64,000 nucleotides of DNA from Actinomadura macrotermitis (GTDB lineage Bacteria > Actinomycetota > Actinomycetes > Streptosporangiales > Streptosporangiaceae), in NCBI RefSeq assembly GCF_009604375.1, contig NZ_WEGH01000001.1, positions 744,001-808,000 on the forward strand, read 5' to 3'. Shown piece by piece: positions 9,068-19,690 of the stretch (position 1 is the stretch's first letter; each line of letters begins with the position of its first letter). A program made the translations under genes and the position numbers. The notes below the pieces were generated by a model that worked only from the letters and a program-made list of their open reading frames with translations, ran no database searches and was not told the DNA's origin.

Positions 9068-9741
9068 TGCGCGCTTCGCTGCTGCTGCTGGCCGATTCCC
9101 GGCTGCCCGCCGGGGGCCACGCCCATTCGGGCGGGGTGGAGCCGGCGGTGTCGGCGGGCGTCATCGGTGACGTCCCGGCCTTGGCGGACTTCCTGCGGGG
9201 GCGGTTGGCCACGTCGGGGCTGGTGGCCGCCGCACTCGCCGCCGCCGCCTGCGCGCACGCGTTGGAAGGCGGCGATGCGTGGGCGCTGCTGGACGCCGAG
9301 GCCGATGCCCGCACTCCGTCGCCCGCACAGCGCAAGGCAGCGCGCGCGCAGGGCAGGTCCCTGTTGCGGGTCGCCCGGACGACATGGCCCGCGCGCGCTC
9401 TGGAGGCCCTGGCCGTCGTCTCGCCGGACGGCCCGCACCATCCGCTCGTCCTCGGCGCGGCCACCGCCTCACTGGGCGGGACACCGCACGAGGCCGCCGC
9501 CGTCACCGCCTACAACGCGGTGACGGGTGGGGCGTCCGCCGGCGTCCGGCTGCTCGGCCTGGACCCGCTGGAGGTCAACCGCGCCCTCGCCGCCCTGGCC
9601 GAGGACGTGGACGCCGTCGCCGCCAAGGCCGCCGCCTGCACGGACGGCCCCTGGACGGCGCTGCCCGCCGCCTCCGCTCCCCTGCTCGACATCTACGCCG
9701 AACTGCACCTGCGCGCCGATCTGCGCCTCTTTGAATCCTGA
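9067..9741 (+). CDS. ureF: Urease accessory protein UreF
   Basis: A 224-residue nearly all-helical accessory protein. The N-terminus [28 protein letters not shown] matches UreF (L-DSxxPxGxFxHSxGxE), and the C-terminal part ITAYNAVTGGASAGVRLLGLDPLEV is typical (shown here as VTAYNAVTGG). UreF binds UreD and UreG and gates nickel delivery to UreC. It starts on the last base of ureC and is separated from ureG by 12 nt containing GAGGAG. Confidence 0.93.
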   Translation: MRASLLLLADSRLPAGGHAHSGGVEPAVSAGVIGDVPALADFLRGRLATSGLVAAALAAAACAHALEGGDAWALLDAEADARTPSPAQRKAARAQGRSLLRVARTTWPARALEALAVVSPDGPHHPLVLGAATASLGGTPHEAAAVTAYNAVTGGASAGVRLLGLDPLEVNRALAALAEDVDAVAAKAAACTDGPWTALPAASAPLLDIYAELHLRADLRLFES

Positions 9742-9753
9742 CGAGGAGACCCC

Positions 9754-10404
9754 ATGGGCGAGCACCATGAGCACGACCCGCACGACGCCGCCCCCGCGCA
9801 CGGCCGCCCCCTGCGCCTCGGCATCGGCGGCCCCGTCGGCAGCGGCAAGACCGCTCTCACCGCCGCGCTCTGCCGCGCGCTGCGCGGCGAACTGGAGGTC
9901 GCGGTCGTCACCAACGACATCTACACCACCGAGGACGCCGACTTCCTGCGCCGCGAGGCGGTGCTGCCCGACGACCGGATCACCGCCGTGCGCACCGGCG
10001 CCTGCCCGCACACCGCGATCCGCGACGACATCTCGGCCAACCTGGACGCGGTGGAGGCGCTGCAGGCGCGCCACCCCGGGCTCGACCTGGTCATCGTGGA
10101 GAGCGGCGGCGACAACCTGACCGCGCTGTTCAGCCGGGGCCTGGCCGACCGGCAGATCTTCGTGCTGGACGTGGCGGGCGGCGACGACGTCCCGCGCAAG
10201 GGCGGCCTCGGCGTCGCCGCCGCCGACCTGCTGGTGATCAACAAGACCGACCTGGCGCCGCTGGTCGGCAGCGACCTGGCGGTGATGGGCCGCGACGCCG
10301 CGAAGGTCCGCGACGGCAAGCCGGTCGCGTTCACCAGCCTGCGCGAGCAGCCCGGCGCGCCCGAGGTCGCCGGCTGGGTCCGCGACGCCCTGCGCACCTG
10401 GTGA
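9754..10404 (+). CDS. ureG: Urease accessory GTPase UreG
   Basis: A 216-residue SIMIBI-class GTPase that drives nickel insertion into urease. The P-loop is [13 protein letters not shown], followed by [15 protein letters not shown], the metal-site motif [11 protein letters not shown] (family CPH), [15 protein letters not shown] and the base-recognition motif [14 protein letters not shown] short His-rich N-terminus ([14 protein letters not shown]) could hold metal and may partly make up for the missing ureE. The stop overlaps the ureD start (GTGA). Confidence 0.97.
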   Translation: MGEHHEHDPHDAAPAHGRPLRLGIGGPVGSGKTALTAALCRALRGELEVAVVTNDIYTTEDADFLRREAVLPDDRITAVRTGACPHTAIRDDISANLDAVEALQARHPGLDLVIVESGGDNLTALFSRGLADRQIFVLDVAGGDDVPRKGGLGVAAADLLVINKTDLAPLVGSDLAVMGRDAAKVRDGKPVAFTSLREQPGAPEVAGWVRDALRTW

Positions 10405-11117
10405 CCAGGTCCTACACCGCCCGCGCCGCCGTCACCGCCACCTGCGCGGACGGCGTCACCCGGCTGACCCGGCTGCGCTCGGACGGGCCGCTCGCGCTGC
10501 GCGAGGCCGCCGGCGCCGTCCACCTGGTGGGCGCGGCGGCCGGCCCGCTCGGCGGCGACGACCTGGAGCTGGAGCTGCGGGTCGGGCCCGGCGCCCGGCT
10601 GGCGGTCCGCTCGGCCGCCACCGCGGTCGCGCTGCCCGGCGACGGCGCGTCGCGGATGACGGTGCGCGCCGAGGTCGGCGCGGGCGGCCGGCTGGACTTC
10701 GCGCCCGAGCCCACGGTCGCGGCGCGCGGCTGCGACCACCGCGCCGCCGCCGAGATCGCCCTCGCCGGGGACGCGACGCTGCGGTGGCGGGAGGAGCTGG
10801 TCCTCGGCCGCCACCGCGAGCCCCCGGGACGCCACACCGGCCGGTTCGACGTCACCGTGGACGGCGTCGCCCTGCTGCGGCACGAGCTGCGGATCGCCGA
10901 CCGGTACGCCGGGCCCGCGGTCCTCGGCGACGCGGGCGCCGCGGGCAGCGTCCTGCTGGCCGGGCCCGGCCTCGGCCGCGAGCCGTACGCCGCCGCGGGT
11001 CTGGCGGTGCTGCCGCTCGCCGGGCCCGGCGTTCTGATCACCGCCGTCGCGGCCGACTCCGCCGGGCTGCGGCGCCTCCTGGACGAGGGCGAGGATTTTG
11101 TCACCGGCATGCCCTAG
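10401..11117 (+). CDS. ureD: Urease accessory protein UreD/UreH
   Basis: A 238-residue UreD-family protein that scaffolds the UreD-UreF-UreG activation complex. Typical features are [39 protein letters not shown] sequence (beta-helix strands), [34 protein letters not shown] and the C-terminal [19 protein letters not shown]. The family is divergent in actinobacteria, and the short length is normal there. It starts with GTG overlapping the ureG stop. It ends the operon; no ureE or nickel permease follows. Confidence 0.9.
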   Translation: MTRSYTARAAVTATCADGVTRLTRLRSDGPLALREAAGAVHLVGAAAGPLGGDDLELELRVGPGARLAVRSAATAVALPGDGASRMTVRAEVGAGGRLDFAPEPTVAARGCDHRAAAEIALAGDATLRWREELVLGRHREPPGRHTGRFDVTVDGVALLRHELRIADRYAGPAVLGDAGAAGSVLLAGPGLGREPYAAAGLAVLPLAGPGVLITAVAADSAGLRRLLDEGEDFVTGMP

Positions 11118-11168
11118 GCTGACCCCGACAGAAATTCCATAGGCTGTACGGAGTTATGGGGGCGGCGG

Positions 11169-13433
<2,265 letters not shown>

Positions 13434-13478
13434 TCCCGGCGCGAGGACCATCGGAACAGATCACGAAAGGGGCGGAGC

Positions 13479-13946
13479 ATGCCGGTACGCGTGGCGGAAC
13501 CGGGCGACCTGGCCGCGGTGGTGGCCCTGATCGAACACGAGGACGCGGTCATGGATCCGTCCGAGGTGCACATCGGCGACGCGCACCGGCGCGCGTTCGC
13601 CGCGATCGCGTCCGATCCTCGCAACGAGCTGCTGGTCCTGGAAGACGAGGAGCTCGGCGTCGTCGGCTGCCTCCACCTCACCCGCATCCCCGGCCTCGGC
13701 CACGGCGGTGCGGAACGCGCCCAGCTGGAAGCCGTCCGGGTGCGCCCCGACCTGCGGGGCCGCGGGTTGGGGCGCCACCTGGTCACCGCGGCGATCGCCC
13801 GCGCCCGTGACCAGGGCTGCACGCTGGTCCAGCTGACCAGCAACAAACGGCGCGCGGACGCCCACCGCTTCTACACCTCCCTGGGCTTCGACCGCAGCCA
13901 CGAGGGCTTCAAGCTGGACCTGACCAGAACAGACGCCCCGGCCTGA
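13479..13946 (+). CDS. GNAT-family N-acetyltransferase
   Basis: A 155-residue single-domain GNAT protein. It opens MPVRVAEPGDLAAVVALIEHED, has a central beta strand VVGCLHLTRIPGL, and the acetyl-CoA pyrophosphate loop LEAVRVRPDLRGRGLGRHLVTAAI (R/Q-x-x-G-x-G/A motif). The C-terminal part VQLTSNKRRADAHRFYTSLGFDRSHEGFKLDL is typical of amino-group acetyltransferases. The start has GGGGCGGAG about 3 nt upstream. It lies 45 nt after the UvrA-like gene and may be cotranscribed. The substrate cannot be predicted. Confidence 0.87.
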   Translation: MPVRVAEPGDLAAVVALIEHEDAVMDPSEVHIGDAHRRAFAAIASDPRNELLVLEDEELGVVGCLHLTRIPGLGHGGAERAQLEAVRVRPDLRGRGLGRHLVTAAIARARDQGCTLVQLTSNKRRADAHRFYTSLGFDRSHEGFKLDLTRTDAPA

Positions 13947-13973
13947 GCCTCGCCTCGCCTGGGATGAAGTTGT

Positions 13974-14017
13974 CCCGCTTCCCGGCCGCCCTGTGAGCAG
14001 GGCGGCCGGGAAGCGGG
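13974..14017 (+). terminator. Strong hairpin terminator after the acetyltransferase gene
   Basis: A perfect 20-bp inverted repeat (13974-13993 against 13998-14017) with a 4-nt TGAG loop, beginning 28 nt after the stop codon. It has no T-run, as is common in very GC-rich actinobacteria. Confidence 0.85.
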
Positions 14018-14398
14018 CGCATGACGTCGCCGCCTTACCGGGCAACCCCCGAGCCGCCGGCCGGGGAGGGAAGCCCGGTTCGAGACTCCTCTTGATTCCT
14101 GGTCTGGTTGTGGTCGACTGGCGGTGAGCCCCGCAGCCGCCCGGGATCCCGAACCGGGCGATGGGGCCTGCTTCGAAAGCACCGTGCCGACGTCCGTGGG
14201 TGCTCGGCGCGGTGTCCGCTTGGGAGGAAGCATGTCCCGACGCCGTCTCGTGAGCCCTCTGCGAGGAACGGGCCGTGCGGAAGCGTTCGTGCTCGTCTCG
14301 CCGGGCACGGTCGCCGCGCTCCGGTCGGTCCGAGCCGCCTTCCTCCGCGGCGACACCACCACCGGCTGCTGAGCGCCGGCCCCAGCGAGGAGACCTCG
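14018..14398. other. Upstream region of the 14399 secreted-protein gene
   Basis: About 380 nt with one doubtful small reading frame (14232-14372) and otherwise no gene I can support. It has no tRNA, no clear -35/-10 pair and no long repeat. It presumably carries the promoter and a long 5' leader of the secreted-protein gene. Confidence 0.5.
14232..14372 (+). CDS. Possible 46-residue small protein
   Basis: A short frame starting MSRRRLVSPLRGTGRAEAF and ending ...FLRGDTTTGC, preceded by a good ribosome-binding site (GGGAGGAAGC then ATG). It is basic and has no recognisable motif, signal peptide or membrane helix. It ends 26 nt before the secreted-protein gene, so it could be a leader peptide or a chance frame in GC-rich DNA. 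The only positive evidence is the ribosome-binding site and its position. Confidence 0.3.
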   Translation: MSRRRLVSPLRGTGRAEAFVLVSPGTVAALRSVRAAFLRGDTTTGC

Positions 14399-14908
14399 AT
14401 GCGCACGAAGGCACTGTCCGCTCTCGCCACCCTCACCCTCGCCACCGCGGGCGCGGCCGTCCCGCACACGGCGCACGCCGCGATCGTCGACGCCCACTGC
14501 TCCGGCACGTTCACCCGGACCTACAGCCCGGCGGTGACCAACGTCTCCCAGCCGGTCGCCGTCACCAGCACCGACACCTACAGCACGTGCACGGTCGGCC
14601 CGGCCGGCACCGGGGCCACCTCGATGACCCTGCCGCTGTCCTGCGTCAACCTCACCACCGGGCCCGCCACCACCGAGACCATCACCTGGGCCGGCGGCGG
14701 CACCAGCACCGTCGCCTGGAACCCCCCGACCATCGCCGAGCAGACCGTCGTCTTCACCGGGACCGTCACCGGCGGCCTGTTCACGGGCGCCACCGCGACC
14801 AAGACCACCGCCGGGACCAGCTACCTCACCAGCGTCCTGCAGTGCCTTCAGGGCACCCCCGTCAGCCAGACCACCGGCCTCATCGCCGACCTTCTCATCA
14901 CCTCCTGA
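14399..14908 (+). CDS. Small secreted protein of unknown function
   Basis: A 169-residue protein with a Sec signal peptide (MRTKALSALATLTLATAGAAVPHTAHA, cleavage predicted after AHA at ~27). The mature part is Thr/Ser/Val/Gly rich with short alternating strands (TSTDTYSTCTVGP, ETITWAGGGTSTVAWNPP, QTVVFTGTVTGGLFTGATATK), so it is probably a beta-sandwich, with four cysteines that could form two disulfides. GAGGAG lies 7-8 nt before the ATG. It recalls the secreted protein at 62115 in style and size, but I cannot show homology by eye. It may be a surface or matrix component. A terminator precedes its leader, so it is its own transcription unit. Confidence 0.75.
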   Translation: MRTKALSALATLTLATAGAAVPHTAHAAIVDAHCSGTFTRTYSPAVTNVSQPVAVTSTDTYSTCTVGPAGTGATSMTLPLSCVNLTTGPATTETITWAGGGTSTVAWNPPTIAEQTVVFTGTVTGGLFTGATATKTTAGTSYLTSVLQCLQGTPVSQTTGLIADLLITS

Positions 14909-14920
14909 GCGGGCCCGGCG

Positions 14921-16504
14921 TCAGGAGCGGCGGCGGGCGAACAGGACGGCGTCGTGGATGGTGACGTCGCGGCCCTCCGGGGTCGTCGCGGTGCGGGGGC
15001 GGGAGTCGGCGGCCAGGATCTCCCAGGCGGCGGGGTCGAGGGAGGCGGCGACCTCCTCGGCGGTGTACATCATGTCCGGGAAGTGCATCCGGCGGACCGG
15101 GGTCCACAGGTCGGACGGGTGGTGGCCGACGATCAGGAGGGTGCCGCCCGGGGCCACGGCGTCGGCCAGGCGGGCGAACAGCTCGCGGCGGGGCTCGGAC
15201 GGCAGGTGCATGTACTGCGCGGTCACCAGGTCGTAGGAGGCGGCGGCGGGCGGCTGTTCGCGCAGGTCGGCGTGCGTCCAGGTGATGCGGTCCGCGATCT
15301 GCGGGCCGGCGGCCGCGGCGTGGGCGGCGGCCCGTTCCAGGGCAGTGGCGGAGATGTCGGCCGCCGTCACCTGCCAGCCTCGCCCGGCGAGCCAGATGGC
15401 GTCGGCGCCCTCGCCGCAGCCGATGTCGAGGGCGCGGCCGGGCGGCAGATCGGCGGCCTCGGCGACGAGCCGGGGGTTGGGGTTGCCGCTCCACACCGCC
15501 GGGCGGGCGCGGTAGCGCTCCTCCCAGGCGTCCGCCTCGAACATGATGCGCGCCTGGTGGCGGTGATCGTCGACGGCGGCGCGGGTGTCCGCGGCGACGA
15601 GGTCGGCGTTGATCGCCGCGCCGGCGGCGAGGCCCGCCGCCGCGGCCGTGATGACCTGCGCGAACGGGTCGGTCACGTTGCCCGCCGCCCACACGCCGGG
15701 CACGGCGGTGGCCCCGGCCGGGCCGGTGGGGACGGCCTCGCCGATGACGTGCCCCTCGATCTGCACCTCCTCCGGCTTCAGCCCGAGCGATTCCAGCACG
15801 CCGCCGCGCGCGGTGAGGCGCGTGGTGACGACGAGCGCGTCCAGCGCGACGGTTTCGCCCGAGGCGAGCCGGACGCCGGTGAGCGCGTCGCCGGTCACCT
15901 CCAGGCCCGCGACGGGGCCGTCCACGACGGCGATGCCCCGCGCGGCGAGCCGCTCGGCCTGCTCGGCGTCCGGCGCCGGCGCGCCGTGCTGGAGCAGCAG
16001 CACCTGCGGGCTCCACTGCCGCCACAGGTTCGCCTGGGCGATGGCGAGCGGCCCGGTGGCGAGGACGCCGATCCGCCGGTCGCGGGCCTCCCAGCCGTGG
16101 CAGTACGGGCAGTGCAGCACGTCGCGGCCCCAGCGCTCGGCCAGGCCGGGCACGTCGGGCAGCTCGTCGGTCAGCCCCGTCGTCACCAGCAGGCGGCGTG
16201 CCCGCACCTCGCGGCCGTCGTCCAGGGTCACGGTGAAGCCGTCGCCCAGCTTCGCGGCGGACTCGACGCGGCCGGTGACGATCTCGCCCCCGTACCGGGT
16301 CACCTCGTCACGCCCGGCCGCCACCAGCTCGGCGGGCGGCGTGCCCTCGCGGCCCAGGTAGTTGTGCACGTGGCCGGCGGGGGCGTTGCGCGGGTCGCCG
16401 GCGTCCACCACCAGCACCGACCGGCGGGCCCGCGCCAGCGCCAGCGCCCCGCTGAGCCCGGCGGACCCGCCGCCGACCACCACTACGTCGTAAGCCTCGT
16501 TCAT
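14921..16504 (-). CDS. Bifunctional thioredoxin-reductase-like flavoprotein / SAM methyltransferase fusion
   Basis: A 527-residue two-domain protein. Residues 1-~310 form a FAD/NAD(P)H oxidoreductase of the thioredoxin reductase type: FAD motif VVVVGGGSAGLSGALALARA, redox pair CPYC (C132, C135) and the second FAD motif GVWAAGNVTDPF. Residues ~320-527 form a class I methyltransferase with motif I ALDIGCGEGADAIWLAGRG (358-376) and WTHADLREQP ... YDLVTAQYMHL. Such fusions occur in actinobacteria but the substrate is not known to me. The ATG at 16504 has GAGGGGAGAGGAA upstream. It is transcribed alone, convergent with the 14399 gene. A role in detoxifying a thiol, metalloid or electrophile is only a guess. 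Confidence 0.88.
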   Translation of the reverse strand: MNEAYDVVVVGGGSAGLSGALALARARRSVLVVDAGDPRNAPAGHVHNYLGREGTPPAELVAAGRDEVTRYGGEIVTGRVESAAKLGDGFTVTLDDGREVRARRLLVTTGLTDELPDVPGLAERWGRDVLHCPYCHGWEARDRRIGVLATGPLAIAQANLWRQWSPQVLLLQHGAPAPDAEQAERLAARGIAVVDGPVAGLEVTGDALTGVRLASGETVALDALVVTTRLTARGGVLESLGLKPEEVQIEGHVIGEAVPTGPAGATAVPGVWAAGNVTDPFAQVITAAAAGLAAGAAINADLVAADTRAAVDDHRHQARIMFEADAWEERYRARPAVWSGNPNPRLVAEAADLPPGRALDIGCGEGADAIWLAGRGWQVTAADISATALERAAAHAAAAGPQIADRITWTHADLREQPPAAASYDLVTAQYMHLPSEPRRELFARLADAVAPGGTLLIVGHHPSDLWTPVRRMHFPDMMYTAEEVAASLDPAAWEILAADSRPRTATTPEGRDVTIHDAVLFARRRS

Positions 16505-16606
16505 CGTGTTTCCTCTCCCCTCGTGTGCGCTCAAGGTGCATCAGCGGTCGCCGTTTTGGCGAGAAGATTTGCTGTTATGGCAAACGGGGGCCGCCCCTGC
16601 GGGCCG

Positions 16607-17365
16607 TCAGACGGCGCGGCGGGTGAGCGCGAAGCCGCCGAGGACCAGGGCGGCGGCGGTATAGCAGGCCAGGACGCCGAGCCCCTTCCACGGGCCGATC
16701 GGCAGCGTGTTCAGCCGTTCGGTCGCCTGGACGGCCAGGCCGGCGGGCATCGGCGTGTACTTCTCCAGGCGGGCGTGCCAGTCCTTGTCCTTGACGAGCT
16801 GGCTGAGGACCGGGGAGAGGAACAGCAGCGCCAGAACGGCGGTGATGCCGCCCGCGCTGTCGCGCAGCGCGGTGCCGAGGCCGAGCGCGAGCAGCGCGAT
16901 CAGGACCAGGTACAGGACGGTCCCGGCCGCCGCCCGCAAGGTCGTGCCGTCGGTGAGGTCGGGCGCGGCGAAGCCGTGGCCCGGCAGGACGGCGCGGCCG
17001 ACCAGCAGCGAGCCGGCCACGCCGGCCGTCCCCGCCGCGCCGACGGCGGCGGTGAGGACGGCGGCCTTGTCCAGCAGCACGCGCAGCCGGCGGGGCTCGG
17101 CGGTGAGCGTGAGCGCGATCGTGCCCGTCCCGAACTCGGCGCCGACCGCGAGGACGGCGAGCACCGCCGCCATGACCTGCGCCAGCCGGACCCCGTTCAG
17201 GCTCAGCCTGGTGGTGTCCTCGAAGCACTCGGCCGGCGTCGGGCAGTGCTCGGTGCTCGCCCCGGCGACGGCGGCGTAGCCGACCGCGACCAGGGCGAGG
17301 GCGGTCGCGGCCAGCAGCCACGGCGTGCTCGGGACGGTCCGCAGCTTGGTCCACTCCGCGCGCAT
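16607..17365 (-). CDS. ABC-2-type exporter permease
   Basis: A 252-residue integral membrane protein with about six hydrophobic segments. It starts MRAEWTKLRTVPSTPWLLAATALALVAVGY; the cytoplasmic EWTKLRT motif opens most actinobacterial ABC-2 permeases of this class. The second segment contains VGAEFGTGTIALTLTAEPRRLRVLLDK, the typical coupling region. It is the last gene of a three-gene unit (ATPase, large permease, this permease) joined by 1-4 nt overlaps, so it should pair with the 17365 permease as a heterodimer. The cargo is unknown; the linked two-component system suggests a response to cell-envelope or antibiotic stress. Confidence 0.85.
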   Translation of the reverse strand: MRAEWTKLRTVPSTPWLLAATALALVAVGYAAVAGASTEHCPTPAECFEDTTRLSLNGVRLAQVMAAVLAVLAVGAEFGTGTIALTLTAEPRRLRVLLDKAAVLTAAVGAAGTAGVAGSLLVGRAVLPGHGFAAPDLTDGTTLRAAAGTVLYLVLIALLALGLGTALRDSAGGITAVLALLFLSPVLSQLVKDKDWHARLEKYTPMPAGLAVQATERLNTLPIGPWKGLGVLACYTAAALVLGGFALTRRAV

Positions 17366-18669
17366 CACGCGTCCGTGGCCCGCAGCCGCCACGCGGCGGC
17401 GCCGAGCGCGGCGGCGGCGTAGCAGCACAGCACCCCGAGCCCGGCCCAGGGGCCGATCGCGGTGTCGTAGCGCTCGATGGTCTGCTGGACCGCGAACCCG
17501 GCGGCCGGGGTGAGCCGGCCGAGCCACACCGCTGCCGACACCGGCAGCCCGGTCGCCACGATGTAGGGCGCCAGCAGCAGCACCAGCGCGATGGTGATCG
17601 CGGCGGCTCCGTGCCGGACCAGCGCGCCGATGCCGAGCGCGAACAGCGCGATGACCCCGAACAGCAGCCCGGTGCCCAGCAGGGCCCGCAGCGCCGCGCC
17701 GTCCGACAGAGGCGGCAGGTTCCCGCCGCCCAGCAGGAAGGAGCCGAACCCGGCGGCCAGGCCCGCCGCCGCCGCGACCGCGCCGAGCACGACGGCCTTG
17801 GCCGCGAGGACCCGGCCGCGCCGGGGGCTGGCCAGGAAGGTGGTGCGGATCATCCCGCGCCGGTACTCGGCGGAGACGAACAGGACCGCGAGCGCGATGA
17901 TCGCGGCCTGCCCGATCAGGGTGCCCGACAGGGCGCGGCGCGTCTCGTCGCCGGCGAAGCGGTCCGGCCCGATGTCGCCGCCCCCCGCCAGCTCGATCCG
18001 CCCGGCCGGCCAGGGCGCGGCCGGTGCGGGCGTCATCGCGGCGTTGTCGAAGAACGCCCGGTTCCCGTCCCCGGTTGGCTGCCCGCTGATGGACTCGCCG
18101 CCGAACTGCCGCACGACCTTGACGTCGTCGGGCGAGGCGACGAACAACCCGGCCTGGACGGTGCCGGTCAGGCCGCCGACGGTGAACCGGCCGGCCCGCT
18201 GCCAGGTGCGGCCGTCGGCCGAGACGTAGCCGGTGACCGTGGTCCCGGCGCGGGTGAGCCGCAGCCAGCGCGGCGCGCCGCCGGAGCCGGCGGCCCGGTT
18301 CTCGCCGCCCGACTGCATCCGCACGCCGTGCCCCTGCGTCACCATGATCGCGACGTGCGGGCCGTGCCGCTGGTCGCCGCGCCGGACGATCAGCCCGGCC
18401 TTGGCCCACGCCCGGTCGGCGGTCAGCGCGGCCACGCGGGCCGTCACGGTGCCGCCGGCCGGCAGGTCGCGCAGCTCGAACTTGCGCGGCGCGCCCGGGG
18501 GCGCCTCCGGCCCGCCGCCGCCCTTGTGCATGTCGCCCGACGCGGACAGCACCGCGATCAGCAGCGTCAGCGCGACGGCGGCCAGGAGCGTGAGCCCCCA
18601 GCGCGGCACCGTGCGCAGCTTGGTCCACTCCGCGCGCAGCAGCCGGGCGAACCCGTCGTCGCCGGTCAT
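17365..18669 (-). CDS. ABC-2-type permease with a ~200-residue extracytoplasmic beta-rich insert
   Basis: A 434-residue permease. The usual start LLRAEWTKLRTVPRWGLTLLAAVALTLLIAVL gives the first membrane helix (~24-42). Residues ~45-250 form a soluble insert containing FELRDLPAGGTVTARVAAL, AWAKAGLIVRRG, PRWLRLTRAGTTVTGYVSADGRTWQRAGRF and GTVQAGLFVASPDD, which resembles concanavalin/laminin-G-like domains of the DUF1349 type. The remaining membrane helices follow, including SAEYRRGMIRTTFLASPRRGRVLAAK. Ordinary ABC-2 permeases of this type are ~250 residues, so the insert accounts for the extra length and should face outward as a possible ligand sensor or cargo-binding module. It overlaps both neighbouring genes. 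Confidence 0.85.
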   Translation of the reverse strand: MTGDDGFARLLRAEWTKLRTVPRWGLTLLAAVALTLLIAVLSASGDMHKGGGGPEAPPGAPRKFELRDLPAGGTVTARVAALTADRAWAKAGLIVRRGDQRHGPHVAIMVTQGHGVRMQSGGENRAAGSGGAPRWLRLTRAGTTVTGYVSADGRTWQRAGRFTVGGLTGTVQAGLFVASPDDVKVVRQFGGESISGQPTGDGNRAFFDNAAMTPAPAAPWPAGRIELAGGGDIGPDRFAGDETRRALSGTLIGQAAIIALAVLFVSAEYRRGMIRTTFLASPRRGRVLAAKAVVLGAVAAAAGLAAGFGSFLLGGGNLPPLSDGAALRALLGTGLLFGVIALFALGIGALVRHGAAAITIALVLLLAPYIVATGLPVSAAVWLGRLTPAAGFAVQQTIERYDTAIGPWAGLGVLCCYAAAALGAAAWRLRATDA

Positions 18670-19583
18670 GACGCCTCCGCCCGGTGCTCGACGGCGTCGC
18701 GGGTCAGTTCCATGTACGCCTCCTCCAGCGTCGCGCGGTGCTCGGTGATCCCGGAGAACTCCACGCCCGCGCCGGTCAGCGCGGCGATGATCCGCTCGGC
18801 GGACAGCCCGGCGACGGTGAGGGTGTCGCGGGCACCGGCCGAGACCGTCGCGCCGGCCCGCGACAGCACCGTCATCGCCTCGCCGCGCCGCCCGGTGCGC
18901 AGCTCGACGCGGTCGCCGGACGCGGCGGCCAGCAGCTCGCGCACGCCGGTGTCGGCGATGAGCCGGCCGCGGCCGATGACGACGAGATGGTCGGCGCTGC
19001 CCTCCAGCTCGCCCATGAGATGGCTGGACACCAGGACGGCGCGGCCCTCGCCGGCCAGCGACCGCAGCAGCCCGCGGATCCACGCGATGCCCTCGGGGTC
19101 CAGGCCGTTGACGGGCTCGTCGAACATCAGCACCGGCGGGTCGCCGAGCAGCGCGGCGGCGATGCCGAGGCGCTGGCGCATGCCGAGCGAGAACCCGCCG
19201 GCGCGGCGCCGCGCGGCCGACTCCAGGCCGACCGCGGCGAGGACCTCGTCCACGCGCCGCACCGGCAGCCCGTTGGAGTGCGCCAGCCAGAGCAGGTGGT
19301 CGCGCGCCTTGCGGCCGGGGTGGACGGCCGACGCGTCGAGCATCGCGCCGACCGCGCAGAGGGGGGTGCGCAGCGTCCGGTAGGGCCGCCCGCCGACCAG
19401 GGCGGTGCCGGCGTCGGGCCGGTCCAGCCCGAGGATCATGCGCATGGTGGTGGACTTGCCGGCGCCGTTCGGCCCGACGAACCCGGTGACCTGCCCCGGC
19501 CGGACGGTGAACGTCAGGTCGTCGACGGCGAGGGCGGGCCCGTACCGCTTGCGCAGGCCCCGTACTTCGATGCTCGCTTCCAT
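18666..19583 (-). CDS. ABC exporter ATP-binding protein
   Basis: A 305-residue ATPase of the ABC-2 drug/lipid/peptide exporter class (DrrA/BcrA-like). It has Walker A GPNGAGKST, signature FSLGMRQRLGIAAALLGDPPVLMFDEPVNGLDPEG (with Walker B) and switch histidine SSHLMGELE. The ~80-residue C-terminal extension ending LEEAYMELTRDAVEHRAEAS is typical of this class. The ATG at 19583 gives the normal N-terminus EVRGLRKRYG. The stop overlaps the next gene (ATGA). It is divergent from the histidine kinase gene, with the 19665-19682 palindrome in between. Confidence 0.92.
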   Translation of the reverse strand: MEASIEVRGLRKRYGPALAVDDLTFTVRPGQVTGFVGPNGAGKSTTMRMILGLDRPDAGTALVGGRPYRTLRTPLCAVGAMLDASAVHPGRKARDHLLWLAHSNGLPVRRVDEVLAAVGLESAARRRAGGFSLGMRQRLGIAAALLGDPPVLMFDEPVNGLDPEGIAWIRGLLRSLAGEGRAVLVSSHLMGELEGSADHLVVIGRGRLIADTGVRELLAAASGDRVELRTGRRGEAMTVLSRAGATVSAGARDTLTVAGLSAERIIAALTGAGVEFSGITEHRATLEEAYMELTRDAVEHRAEAS

Positions 19584-19664
19584 GCCGGGAACGCTACGGA
19601 ACCGGCCATCCCGGGGCGTCCCACCGCGGAGCCGTCTTTCCCGGCGCCCGCCGGGGGACGCGAT

Positions 19665-19682
19665 GTCCCTCACGTGAGGGAC
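19665..19682. promoter_or_regulatory. Perfect 18-bp palindrome between divergent exporter and two-component genes
   Basis: GTCCCTCACGTGAGGGAC is fully self-complementary with no loop, which fits an operator for a dimeric regulator better than a terminator. It lies 8 nt before the kinase start and 82 nt before the exporter ATPase start. The NarL-type response regulator encoded downstream is the natural candidate to bind it. Confidence 0.75.
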
Positions 19683-19690
19683 CCCAGGAC

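Noticed and set aside
14075..14100. tRNA-like T-loop string GGTTCGAGACTCC
   Set aside because: No matching acceptor stem, anticodon arm or properly paired T-stem around it.
14124..14372. An 82-codon frame upstream of the 14399 secreted-protein gene
   Set aside because: No start signal at its 5' end; only an internal ATG at 14232 has a ribosome-binding site, so only that shorter version is listed, with low confidence.
19665..19682. Terminator for the upstream exporter or kinase gene
   Set aside because: It lies upstream of both genes, not at a 3' end, and a loop-less 18-bp palindrome fits an operator.
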